Positions 24,698-32,433 of a stretch of DNA of 64,000 nucleotides are shown here, piece after piece. The first letter of the stretch is position 1; the number at the start of each line of letters is the position of its first letter. The notes under the pieces are model-generated. The model did no database searches. It saw only the letters and a list, made by a program, of their open reading frames with translations, and was not told where the DNA came from. The DNA is from Maricaulis sp034659015 (lineage in GTDB: Bacteria; Pseudomonadota; Alphaproteobacteria; Caulobacterales; Maricaulaceae). The DNA lies in assembly GCA_034659015.1 (NCBI GenBank), contig JAYEGL010000001.1:620001-684000 (forward strand), written 5' to 3'. Both the position numbers and the translations under genes were made by a program.

Positions 24698-26265
24698 ATA
24701 ACGATTACATAAAATTTATTGCTTTATCCGAAAAGATGATAAGAGGAACCGGATATGGTGTTGTGGGCTTTATAACTAGTCACGGGTATTTGAAGAGTAG
24801 TTCGTTTAGGGGTCTACGTTCTCATATTCTTGATACGTTTAATAAAGTATATGTATTTGATTTGCATGGAAATAGTGAGATTAGAGAACTTGCTCCAGAA
24901 AACATCTTGGATAAGAACGTATTCGATATTAAGCAGGGGGTTGCAATATTAATTGCTGTTCGTATCAAAAAATCGCGACAAAAAGGTAAAGTGTATTTTT
25001 CTGAATTGTGGGGAGGAAGAAATCATAAATATGAAATTCTTAGATCAACAATTTTTTCTAAACAAAATTGGATTGATTGTCGTGCTGATTCCCCAAGTTA
25101 TATTTTTCATCCTTCCGGTCGCGCTTTCGATGTTTATTCTAAATCATTTCCAAGTATTGCCGAGTGGATGCCAAGATATTCGTCTGGCGTAATAACGGCA
25201 AGAGACGGATTTAGTATTGACGATGATGAAAAAGTGCTTACGGAACGGGCGCAGCAGTTTGCTGAAAGTCGGGCGCAATCGGACGCTGAATTCTGTCGTG
25301 ATCTAGGGATTTCAGAAAAGAAAGGCTGGGATATTGGTCGAGCGCGGCGGCGTATGGCGAGTTGCAAAAATTTCGCGGATCTTATCAAGCCAATTAGCTA
25401 CCGCCCGTTCGACGACAGAAAAGTGATTTTTGATGAAAGCGTTGTTTGGACAACCGCAAGATCGACAATGGATCACATGCTTGCAGGTGCGAACTTCGCT
25501 CTTGTTTCTGCGAGAAGTGAGAAATCGGGTACGTGTAGTCACTTCTATATCAGCGACAAACTTGTGGAGACGAAGTGCGGCGAGCGAACGACCCAGTCAG
25601 CAGTGTTTCCTCTCTATATATATCCAACTCCGGGCGAGTTCGACCAAACTCGCAAGGTCAATCTAGACCTTCGTCTCTATGCGAAAATCAAGAAGCTAGC
25701 TATGGATTCTGAGCACGGCGAACCCGACGAGTTGGCGGTGTTCGACTATATCTATGGTGTGCTGCACAGTCCCGATTATCGTACGACCTTCGCGGAATTT
25801 CTAAAGATCGATTTTCCGCGCATTCCTTGGCCGACTTCGCCTGGTGTTTTCTGGCATGTGCGCGAGAAAGGCGAGGCGCTGCGCCGTCTGCACCTGATGG
25901 AGGATGCTTCAATCGGCGATGCGCCCTATCCCTTCGAAGGCGAGGGCGATGGGGTAGTGGAGTCGAAATATCCCAAATTTGAAGCCGCAAGGGATGGGAT
26001 GGGCGAGGTCTGGATCAACAAGAACCAGCGCTTTACCAACGTGCCGTACATCAGCTGGAACTTCTATATCGGTGGTTATCAACCGGCACAGAAGTGGCTG
26101 AAGGACCGGAAGGGCCGCGCACTCGGCTTTGATGATATCCGCCACTATCAAAAGATCATCAAAACCCTGGCCGAAACGGACCGGGTCATGAAGGAGATTG
26201 AACTTCCGATTGACCTGGCGACGACCGCGGCTGACGAGGCGGGCGGCTCATCGCCCAATCACTGA
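24688..26265 (+). CDS. Type ISP/IIG-like restriction-modification enzyme, C-terminal fragment (target recognition domain), frame-shifted
   Basis: The continuation of the preceding gene in a different frame; the first internal ATG is at 24736 (509 aa from there). It contributes the end of the methyltransferase (NNDYIKFIALSEKM, GVVGFITSHGYL) and the target-recognition/type ISP C-terminal domain (SYRPFDDR, VFDYIYGVLHSPDYR, YQPAQKWLKDRKGR). No ribosome binding site suits independent translation, and the peptide makes sense only fused to the upstream fragment. Stops at 24685-24687 (this frame) and 24695-24697 (upstream frame) confine the frameshift to a few bases holding an A6 run (24687-24692); one extra A, or -1 slippage, restores a single protein of about 1080 residues. 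About 24.6-25.7 kb is much more AT-rich than both ends of the gene. Confidence 0.85.
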   Translation, partial: KNINNDYIKFIALSEKMIRGTGYGVVGFITSHGYLKSSSFRGLRSHILDTFNKVYVFDLHGNSEIRELAPENILDKNVFDIKQGVAILIAVRIKKSRQKGKVYFSELWGGRNHKYEILRSTIFSKQNWIDCRADSPSYIFHPSGRAFDVYSKSFPSIAEWMPRYSSGVITARDGFSIDDDEKVLTERAQQFAESRAQSDAEFCRDLGISEKKGWDIGRARRRMASCKNFADLIKPISYRPFDDRKVIFDESVVWTTARSTMDHMLAGANFALVSARSEKSGTCSHFYISDKLVETKCGERTTQSAVFPLYIYPTPGEFDQTRKVNLDLRLYAKIKKLAMDSEHGEPDELAVFDYIYGVLHSPDYRTTFAEFLKIDFPRIPWPTSPGVFWHVREKGEALRRLHLMEDASIGDAPYPFEGEGDGVVESKYPKFEAARDGMGEVWINKNQRFTNVPYISWNFYIGGYQPAQKWLKDRKGRALGFDDIRHYQKIIKTLAETDRVMKEIELPIDLATTAADEAGGSSPNH

Positions 26266-26394
26266 CATTTCACCTGGCCGGCGCGCGGATGGACACGCGG
26301 CACGACCCCCTCGACAGGCTGATGGACGATTAGCATGGCCTTTCCGGGTCGAGCTGCCAGAGCAAACGGGCGCGCTGACGCGCTGACGCGCTCC

Positions 26395-26517
26395 GCGGCG
26401 CTTTGCGCCGCCCCCTCAGTCCGCTCACGCGGACAGCTCCCCCGCAAGCGGGGCGAGCCCTGATCAGGCTTCCCCTGCGTGAGCGGGGGAAGTGGCCGAG
26501 CCCGGCCTTGTGCCGGG
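26395..26517. repeat. Cluster of short hairpin-forming palindromes
   Basis: At least four GC-rich stem-loops lie close together between the restriction gene and leuB. GCGGCG/CGCCGC spans 26395-26411, GTCCGC/GCGGAC 26419-26434, CCCCGC/GCGGGG 26440-26453, and CCCGGC/GCCGGG 26501-26517. A direct repeat of gctgacgc-type units precedes them (about 26373-26392). The layout resembles dispersed palindromic intergenic repeats of GC-rich alphaproteobacteria. It may also end transcripts from either side, but there is no T-run. Confidence 0.55.
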
Positions 26518-26541
26518 GAAGGCGATGGGGGCCGGTAAGCC

Positions 26542-27600
26542 CTAAGCCGCCACCCCCTCAGCCTCCAGCCGCTCCACCAGCTTCACGCCGGCACCGGAGC
26601 AGGTCAGATCCCCGCCGAGATCGCCCGTCCATTCGCCGGCCTCGTGCATGGCGTTGACTGCCTTGCGGATGCGGGCGGCGGCACCGGTTTCGCCGAGGGA
26701 TTCCAGCAATTGCGCCGAGGCCTCGATGGCGCCGAACGGGTTGGCCTTGTCCTGGCCGGCGATGTCGGGGGCGGAGCCGTGGATGGGTTCGAAAATGCCC
26801 GGGCGGCCGTCGCCCAGCGAGGCGGAGCCTAAAAGGCCGATCGAGCCGGGCAGCATGGAGGCCTCGTCGGAGAGGATGTCGCCGAACATGTTCTCGGTGA
26901 CCACGACGTCGAAACCGGCCGGATCGCGCAGCAGGTGCATGGCCGCGGCGTCGACATACATGTGGTCGAGTTCGATGTCGGGATAGTCGCCGGCGCCCAT
27001 CTCGCTCACCACGCTGCGCCACAGGCGGCTGGTTTCCAGCACATTGGCCTTGTCGACCGAGGTCAGCCGGCCGCGGCGCAGACGCGCCTGTTCGAAGGCG
27101 ACCCGGGCGACACGCTCGATCTCGCCGCGCGTATAGGTGCACTTGTCCGAGGCCTGGTTCTCGGTGCGCTCGCGGGCCCCGAAATAGATACCGCCGGTCA
27201 GTTCGCGCACGATGAGAAGGTCCGTCCCCGCCACGAGGTCGGCTCGCAGCGGGGACTTGTCCGCCAGCGCGGGGTGCACGCTGGCAGGCCTGAGATTGGC
27301 GTAGACGCCGAGCGCCTTGCGCAGGGCCAGCAGGCCGGCTTCCGGGCGCGAGGGGGCGTTGTCCCACTTCGGTCCGCCCACTGCGCCGAGGAAGACCGCG
27401 TCGGACGCCTTGCAGGCGGCGAGGGTTTTGTCGGTCAGCGGCTCGCCGAAATGGTCGATCGAGGCGCCGCCGAAATCATGGGTCTCGAAAGTGACGGAAA
27501 ATCCGGACAGCGAGGCGGCCTGTTCGATGACGGCGCGGGCGACGCGGGTGATTTCCGGGCCGATCCCGTCGCCGGGCAGGAGGACGATACGGTAGGTCAT
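26542..27600 (-). CDS. leuB: 3-isopropylmalate dehydrogenase LeuB
   Basis: 352 aa, normal family length. It oxidatively decarboxylates 3-isopropylmalate to 2-oxoisocaproate with NAD+, the third step of leucine synthesis. Visible features are GDGIGPEI near the N-terminus, the LeuB signature of the decarboxylating dehydrogenases (VTENMFGDILSDEASM) and NAD-binding GSAPDIAGQDKANP. It is the last gene of the leftward ilv-leu operon; its ATG overlaps the leuD stop by 4 bp. Confidence 0.97.
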   Translation of the reverse strand: MTYRIVLLPGDGIGPEITRVARAVIEQAASLSGFSVTFETHDFGGASIDHFGEPLTDKTLAACKASDAVFLGAVGGPKWDNAPSRPEAGLLALRKALGVYANLRPASVHPALADKSPLRADLVAGTDLLIVRELTGGIYFGARERTENQASDKCTYTRGEIERVARVAFEQARLRRGRLTSVDKANVLETSRLWRSVVSEMGAGDYPDIELDHMYVDAAAMHLLRDPAGFDVVVTENMFGDILSDEASMLPGSIGLLGSASLGDGRPGIFEPIHGSAPDIAGQDKANPFGAIEASAQLLESLGETGAAARIRKAVNAMHEAGEWTGDLGGDLTCSGAGVKLVERLEAEGVAA

Positions 27601-28175
27601 GCTCTCTGGGTCTCGTAGGCGGTAATGGCGTCTTCGCGGGCGGTCAGGAAGCCCAGCGGGTCGGTGCCTTCCATCAGGCAGTGCCGGGCGAAGGGTTCGA
27701 TCTTGAAGTCGAAGCTCGGCCCGTTGCCGAGATCGACGCGCTGTTTGGACAGGTCGACGGAGATTTCCACATCGGGGTTTTCCATCAGCCAGGCATGGGC
27801 GTCCGGCGGGGCGAGGATCGGCAGAAGGCCGTTCCTGGCCGCATTGGAGCGGAAGATGTCGGCGATCTCCGAGGAGATCACGGCGCGGAAGCCGAAATCG
27901 TGCAGCGCCCAGGGCGCATGTTCGCGCGAGGAGCCGCAGCCGAAATTGCGTCCTGCCACGAGGATGCGGTGGGTCTGCGTGTCCAGCGCGTTGAGCGAGA
28001 CGTTTTCCAGCGGCTTGCCGTCGCCGTCATAACGCCAGTCGTGGAAGGCCAGATCGCCCAGGCCCTCGCGCGACGTCGTGGTGAGGAAGCGCGCCGGGAT
28101 GATCTGGTCGGTGTCGATGTCCTCCTGGTCGATGACGAAGGTGCGGCTGGTCAGCGTGGTGAAGCGATCAGGCAT
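27597..28175 (-). CDS. leuD: 3-isopropylmalate dehydratase small subunit LeuD
   Basis: 192 aa. With LeuC it forms the isopropylmalate isomerase that converts 2- to 3-isopropylmalate. The swivelling-domain signature DTDQIIPARFL and the substrate loop GRNFGCGSSREHAPWAL are intact. The gene overlaps leuC by 8 bp and leuB by 4 bp, so translation is coupled. Confidence 0.97.
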   Translation of the reverse strand: MPDRFTTLTSRTFVIDQEDIDTDQIIPARFLTTTSREGLGDLAFHDWRYDGDGKPLENVSLNALDTQTHRILVAGRNFGCGSSREHAPWALHDFGFRAVISSEIADIFRSNAARNGLLPILAPPDAHAWLMENPDVEISVDLSKQRVDLGNGPSFDFKIEPFARHCLMEGTDPLGFLTAREDAITAYETQRA

Positions 28176-29598
28176 GGGCGGGCTCCATCAGCGTGGCCGG
28201 ATCGATGACATGGCCGGCGATCGCTGCCGCGGCGGCCGTGGCCGGACTGGCCAGCACGGTCCGCGCGCCGGGACCCTGGCGGCCTTCGAAATTGCGGTTC
28301 GAGGTCGATACGATCAGCTGGCCCGGCTCGCCCTTGTCGCCATTCATGGCGATACACATGGAACAGCCCGGCTGGCGCCATTCCGCACCGGCCTCGGTGA
28401 AGATCCGGTCCAGCCCCTCGGCCTCCGCCTGCTTGCGCACGCCGACCGAGCCGGGCACGACGAGCGCCCTGACGCCCGGCGCCACCTTGCGGCCGCTCAT
28501 GATCGCGGCCGCGGCGCGCAGATCGGTGATGCGCGAATTGGTGCAGGATCCGATGAAGACCTGGTCGACCTTCGCCCCGGAGACCGGTTTGCCGGCCTCG
28601 AACTGCATGTAGCCCAGCGCCTTCGCGTGGGAGGCGGAGCGGGCGTCCGGCACCGGTGCGTCGACGGCGATCCCGGTATCCGGCGCCGTGCCCCAGGTCA
28701 CCATGGGGCGGATGCGCGTCGCGTCGATCACGACTTCATGGTCGAAACGGGCGCCCGGATCGCTGCGGTAATGCGACCATTGTGCAACCTGTTCGTCCCA
28801 TGCGGGCCCCTCGGAGGGGACGCGTTCGCGGCCTTTCAGCCAGGCGAAGGTCGTCGCGTCGGCGGCGATCATGCCGGCCCGGGCGCCGGCCTCGATCGAC
28901 ATGTTGCACACCGTCATCCGGCCTTCCATGTCGAGCGCCTCGATCGCCTCGCCGGCATATTCGATCACGCAGCCCGTACCGCCATCCACGCCGATCTCGG
29001 CGATGACGGCGAGGATGATGTCCTTGGCCGACACGCCCGGCGCGGTGGGGCCTTCCAGCGTGATCCGCATGGACTTTGGCTTGCGCTGAAGCAGGCATTG
29101 CGTGGCGAGGACATGACCGACCTCTGTCGTGCCGATGCCGAAAGCGAGGGCTCCGAAGGCGCCGTGCGTGGCCGTGTGGCTGTCGCCGCAGACGATCGTC
29201 ATGCCCGGCTGGGTCGCCCCCAGTTCCGGGCCGATGACATGGACGACACCGCGATGCTCACTGTCCCAGCCGTGCAGGTCGATGCCGTGTTCCGCGACAT
29301 TCGCCTCCAGGGTTTCGACCTGTTTGCGCGCGGCCTCGGTGGCATAGGGCGGGGCTTCGCCCGGCGCGAAATCCAGGGTCGGCGTGGAATGGTCGATCGT
29401 CGCCAGGGTCCGGTCCGGCCGGCGGACCTTCAGCCCGCGTTCGGCCAGCACGGAAAAGGCCTGGGGCGAGGTCACCTCGTGCACTAGATGAAGGTCGACA
29501 TAGAGCATGGCCGGGGTCTCGGTCGTCTCCGTCTTGACCAGATGGGCGTCCCAGACCTTCTCGAACAGCGATCGCGGACGCCCGCTATCAGGCGACAT
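28168..29598 (-). CDS. leuC: 3-isopropylmalate dehydratase large subunit LeuC
   Basis: 476 aa from ATG 29598 (MSPDSGRPRSLFEKVWDAHLV); the frame is open further upstream, but that stretch overlaps ilvE and reads as an Arg/Ser-rich shadow. Iron-sulfur cluster and active-site segments include VCGDSHTATHGAFG, FIGSCTNSRITDLRAAA and the C-terminal CSMCIAMNGD, which supply the cluster cysteines of the aconitase family. The N-terminal 11 bp overlap the ilvE stop. It works with LeuD in leucine synthesis. Confidence 0.96.
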   Translation of the reverse strand: MSPDSGRPRSLFEKVWDAHLVKTETTETPAMLYVDLHLVHEVTSPQAFSVLAERGLKVRRPDRTLATIDHSTPTLDFAPGEAPPYATEAARKQVETLEANVAEHGIDLHGWDSEHRGVVHVIGPELGATQPGMTIVCGDSHTATHGAFGALAFGIGTTEVGHVLATQCLLQRKPKSMRITLEGPTAPGVSAKDIILAVIAEIGVDGGTGCVIEYAGEAIEALDMEGRMTVCNMSIEAGARAGMIAADATTFAWLKGRERVPSEGPAWDEQVAQWSHYRSDPGARFDHEVVIDATRIRPMVTWGTAPDTGIAVDAPVPDARSASHAKALGYMQFEAGKPVSGAKVDQVFIGSCTNSRITDLRAAAAIMSGRKVAPGVRALVVPGSVGVRKQAEAEGLDRIFTEAGAEWRQPGCSMCIAMNGDKGEPGQLIVSTSNRNFEGRQGPGARTVLASPATAAAAAIAGHVIDPATLMEPAHA

Positions 29599-30544
29599 GC
29601 TGGACCTCCATCTGGTTGTCGCGAACCGGCTGCAGCCAGCCGTGATGGTCGGGCGTTTCGCCGGAGAACAGGCCGAAGAAGCGTTCCTGCATCTTTTCTG
29701 CGATCGGGCCGCGGCCGCCGCAGCGCACGATATGGCCGTCGACCGAGCGCACCGGCGTGATCTCCGCGGCGGTGCCGGTGAAGAAGATCTCGTCGGCGAC
29801 ATAGAGGCTTTCGCGCGACAGGGTCTGTTCGCGCACGTCATAGCCTTCCGCCTCGGCCAGCTTGATCACGCTGTCACGCGTCAGGCCGGACAGGATCGAG
29901 GCGGATGTCGGCGGGGTACGGATGATGCCGTCAGAGACGACGAAGATGTTCTCGCCTGCGCCTTCGGACACCAGCCCGTTGACGTCCAGCCCGATCCCTT
30001 CGTCGAAGCCGCGCGAATGCGCCTCGTGGCTGATCAGCACCGAGGAGAGGTAATTCCCGCCGGCCTTGGCGCCGGTCGGGATGGTGTTCGGCGCGGCGCG
30101 GTTCCAGCTGGAAATGCAGCAATTCACGCCGTTGGCCATGGCGTCCTCGCCCAGATAGGCGCCCCAGGGGAAGGCCGCGATGCACAGGTCGATCTGGGTG
30201 TCCGCGCCCGGCAGGACGCCGATCCCGCCATAGCCGAAATAGGCGATCGGCCGGATATAGGCGTCCTTGAGGTGGTTCGAGCGGACCACCATGCGGCAGG
30301 CCGCCTCGACCTCTTCCTGGGTGAAGGGGATGGGCATGTGATAGACGCGCGCGGAGTCGAACAGGCGCCGGATATGGTCGCTCAGACGGAAGATCACCGG
30401 GCCGGAGGGCGTGTCGTAGCACCGGATGCCCTCGAAGACCGAGGTGCCGTAATGCAGCGCGTGGCTCAGGACGTGGGTCTGGGCCTCGTGCCAGTCGATG
30501 AGGTCGCCATTGCGCCAGATGAAGTCGGTTTCTTGAATAGCCAT
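29588..30544 (-). CDS. ilvE: Branched-chain amino acid aminotransferase IlvE
   Basis: 318 aa from ATG 30544 (MAIQETDFIWRNGDLIDWHEA), the typical size for fold-type IV PLP aminotransferases. HYGTSVFEGIR, the lysine-containing GAKAGGNYLSSVL and the signature region EGAGENIFVVSDGIIRTP are visible. It transfers the amino group from glutamate to the 2-oxo acids of valine, isoleucine and leucine. It lies between leuA (16-bp gap) and leuC (11-bp overlap), an unusual but sensible insertion in the operon. Confidence 0.95.
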   Translation of the reverse strand: MAIQETDFIWRNGDLIDWHEAQTHVLSHALHYGTSVFEGIRCYDTPSGPVIFRLSDHIRRLFDSARVYHMPIPFTQEEVEAACRMVVRSNHLKDAYIRPIAYFGYGGIGVLPGADTQIDLCIAAFPWGAYLGEDAMANGVNCCISSWNRAAPNTIPTGAKAGGNYLSSVLISHEAHSRGFDEGIGLDVNGLVSEGAGENIFVVSDGIIRTPPTSASILSGLTRDSVIKLAEAEGYDVREQTLSRESLYVADEIFFTGTAAEITPVRSVDGHIVRCGGRGPIAEKMQERFFGLFSGETPDHHGWLQPVRDNQMEVQHVA

Positions 30545-30560
30545 GATACTAAAATCCTGA

Positions 30561-32150
30561 TCAGACGGCGTGAGCCGGAGTGGGTTGGTTGGCTTCGGCC
30601 CGGTCATAGGCCTCGCCGCGATCGAGGGTGAACAGAAGGGCGTCGATGGCCGCGGTGACGATGTCCGGTCCGCGGGCGCGCCCGGCAAAGCGCCGGCCGT
30701 CGATATCGACCTCGATATCGGCCACGAATTCGCGGCCCGTGCCATTGGCCCGCATGCGGGTTTCCAGGCTGATGATATCGACGTCGGTACCGGTGATGCG
30801 CTGGACGGCGGCAAAAGCGGCGGCCACCGGACCGTCGCCGGAGGCAATGTCCGAGATGCGGCCGCGCTCGGGATGTTCCAGCTCTATACGGGCGAACTGT
30901 TTCGGCTTGCGCCCGGCCGTGGTGCGCAGTTCGGTGCGCAACACCGTCCATTGCGAACCGGAGGCCGAATAGCCTTCCATCATCGCCACCAGATCGGCGT
31001 CGTTGATCTCGCCATGCTCGTCGGCCGCGGCCTTGAACTGGGCGAAGATCGTGTTCAGCCGCTCCGGATCGGGCTGATAGCCGAGCTTGGCCAGGCGCTG
31101 GGTCAGGGCGTGCTTGCCGGAATGCTTGCCCAGTACCAGCGAGGAGCCCGGCACGCCGACGCTTTCCGGCGTCATGATCTCGTAGGTGCGCCGGTCGGCG
31201 ATCATGCCGTGCTGGTGGATGCCGGCCTCGTGGGCGAAGGCATTCTTGCCGACGATCGCCTTGTTCGGCGCCACGGCGGTCCCGGTCATGCGGGACAGGC
31301 GCTGGCTGGCGGCCCAGATCTGGGTCGCGTCGGCATGGCTGACGGCGGGGAAGATGTCGGCCCGCACCTGCAGCGCCATGACGATCTCTTCCAGCGAGCA
31401 ATTGCCGGCCCGTTCGCCAATGCCGTTGATGGCACATTCCACCTGCCGCGCTCCGGCCTTCACGGCGGCCAGGGAATTGGCGACGGCCAGGCCCAGATCG
31501 TTGTGGCAGTGGGCCGAGAAGATCACATTGTCCGGACGCTCAACCTTCGCCACCAGGTCGGCGAAGACCCTGTGGATCTCGTCCGGTTCGGAATAGCCGA
31601 CCGTGTCGGGCACATTGAGCACGGTCGCGCCGTTCTGGGCCGCACAGCTCAGCGCCTCGACGAGGAATTCCGGCTCGGTGCGCAGGGCGTCCTCGGCGGA
31701 AAACTCGATCTCGTCGAACCGGTCGCCGGCATGGGCCAGGCAGCGTTCGATGGTCTGGATCACTTCGCGGCGCGACATGCGCAGCTTGGCTTCGCGGTGG
31801 ATCGGGCTGGTCGCGATGAAGACGTGCAGACGGCTGCGCTGGGCCGGTTCCAGGGCGTAGGCCGCGGCGTCGATATCCTTCTCGGTGGCCCGGGCCAGCG
31901 AGCAGATCGTGGGGCCGCGCACTTCCTCGGCGATCATGCGGATCGCTTCGGCATCGCCGGGCGAGGCGGCGGCGAAGCCGGCCTCCATCGTGTCGACCCG
32001 GAGATTGGCCAGCAGATGGGCCATTTCCAGCTTTTCCGGCGCGGTCATGGAAAAGCCCGGCGCCTGTTCACCATCGCGCAGCGTGGTGTCGAAGATGTGC
32101 ACCCGTTCGGGCTGGGTGCTCGGAACGGGACTCAGTTTCGGGGCGGACAT
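30561..32150 (-). CDS. leuA: 2-isopropylmalate synthase LeuA
   Basis: 529 aa from ATG 32150, preceded by GGAGACAGG; an ATG at 32162 lacks such a site. It condenses acetyl-CoA with 2-oxoisovalerate, the committed step to leucine. The DTTLRDGEQAPGFSM signature begins the TIM barrel; AHCHNDLGLAVANSL and GIGERAGNCSLEE carry catalytic and metal-binding residues. A C-terminal regulatory domain (about residues 395-515) is present, so leucine feedback inhibition is expected. The start overlaps the end of the preceding ACT-protein gene by about 19 bp. Confidence 0.96.
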   Translation of the reverse strand: MSAPKLSPVPSTQPERVHIFDTTLRDGEQAPGFSMTAPEKLEMAHLLANLRVDTMEAGFAAASPGDAEAIRMIAEEVRGPTICSLARATEKDIDAAAYALEPAQRSRLHVFIATSPIHREAKLRMSRREVIQTIERCLAHAGDRFDEIEFSAEDALRTEPEFLVEALSCAAQNGATVLNVPDTVGYSEPDEIHRVFADLVAKVERPDNVIFSAHCHNDLGLAVANSLAAVKAGARQVECAINGIGERAGNCSLEEIVMALQVRADIFPAVSHADATQIWAASQRLSRMTGTAVAPNKAIVGKNAFAHEAGIHQHGMIADRRTYEIMTPESVGVPGSSLVLGKHSGKHALTQRLAKLGYQPDPERLNTIFAQFKAAADEHGEINDADLVAMMEGYSASGSQWTVLRTELRTTAGRKPKQFARIELEHPERGRISDIASGDGPVAAAFAAVQRITGTDVDIISLETRMRANGTGREFVADIEVDIDGRRFAGRARGPDIVTAAIDALLFTLDRGEAYDRAEANQPTPAHAV

Positions 32151-32431
32151 GCCTGTCTCCATGCATGTGAAGTGTGGGCGGCCTCCATGGCCGCGACCTC
32201 GGGGGTGAAGACGGCGCGCACGTCCATCAGGCGGCCGATCTGGCGGATCAGCACGTCCAGCTGGCGCGCGGCGTCGCGCGGCTTCACTTTCAGGGTGACG
32301 GTCGACTGGCCGCCTTGCGCTTCGCTCTTGTCGAGGGTCGCAATGGTGTAGCCGCGGCGCTCAACAAGCCCGATGAGGCGCATCAGGGCGCCTTCGGCTT
32401 CGGCGATTTCGATGCTTAGCGTGTTGAGCAT
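32132..32431 (-). CDS. Acetolactate synthase regulatory subunit, short ACT-domain (IlvM-like)
   Basis: 99 aa. A single ACT domain begins MLNTLSIEIAEAEGALMRLIGL, followed by RRGYTIATLDKSEAQGGQSTVTLKV. This is the size and shape of IlvM-type small subunits; the longer IlvH/IlvN form (about 160-180 aa) has an additional C-terminal domain that is missing here. It starts 2 bp after the ilvB stop and should bind the large subunit to stimulate it and confer valine sensitivity. The last 17 residues (HTSHAWRQACPPRN and neighbours) lie over the leuA start and are probably unstructured. Confidence 0.88.
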   Translation of the reverse strand: MLNTLSIEIAEAEGALMRLIGLVERRGYTIATLDKSEAQGGQSTVTLKVKPRDAARQLDVLIRQIGRLMDVRAVFTPEVAAMEAAHTSHAWRQACPPRN

Positions 32432-32433
32432 GA

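Noticed and set aside
23027..26265. BREX/PglX or a full type ISP defence island
   Set aside because: There are no BrxL, PglZ, BrxC or helicase genes around it. The gene stands alone between housekeeping genes, and no helicase domain fits within the combined length of about 1080 residues.
26266..26541. Attachment site or transposase remnant next to the restriction gene
   Set aside because: No target-site duplication, integrase, transposase or tRNA fragment is visible; only short hairpins.
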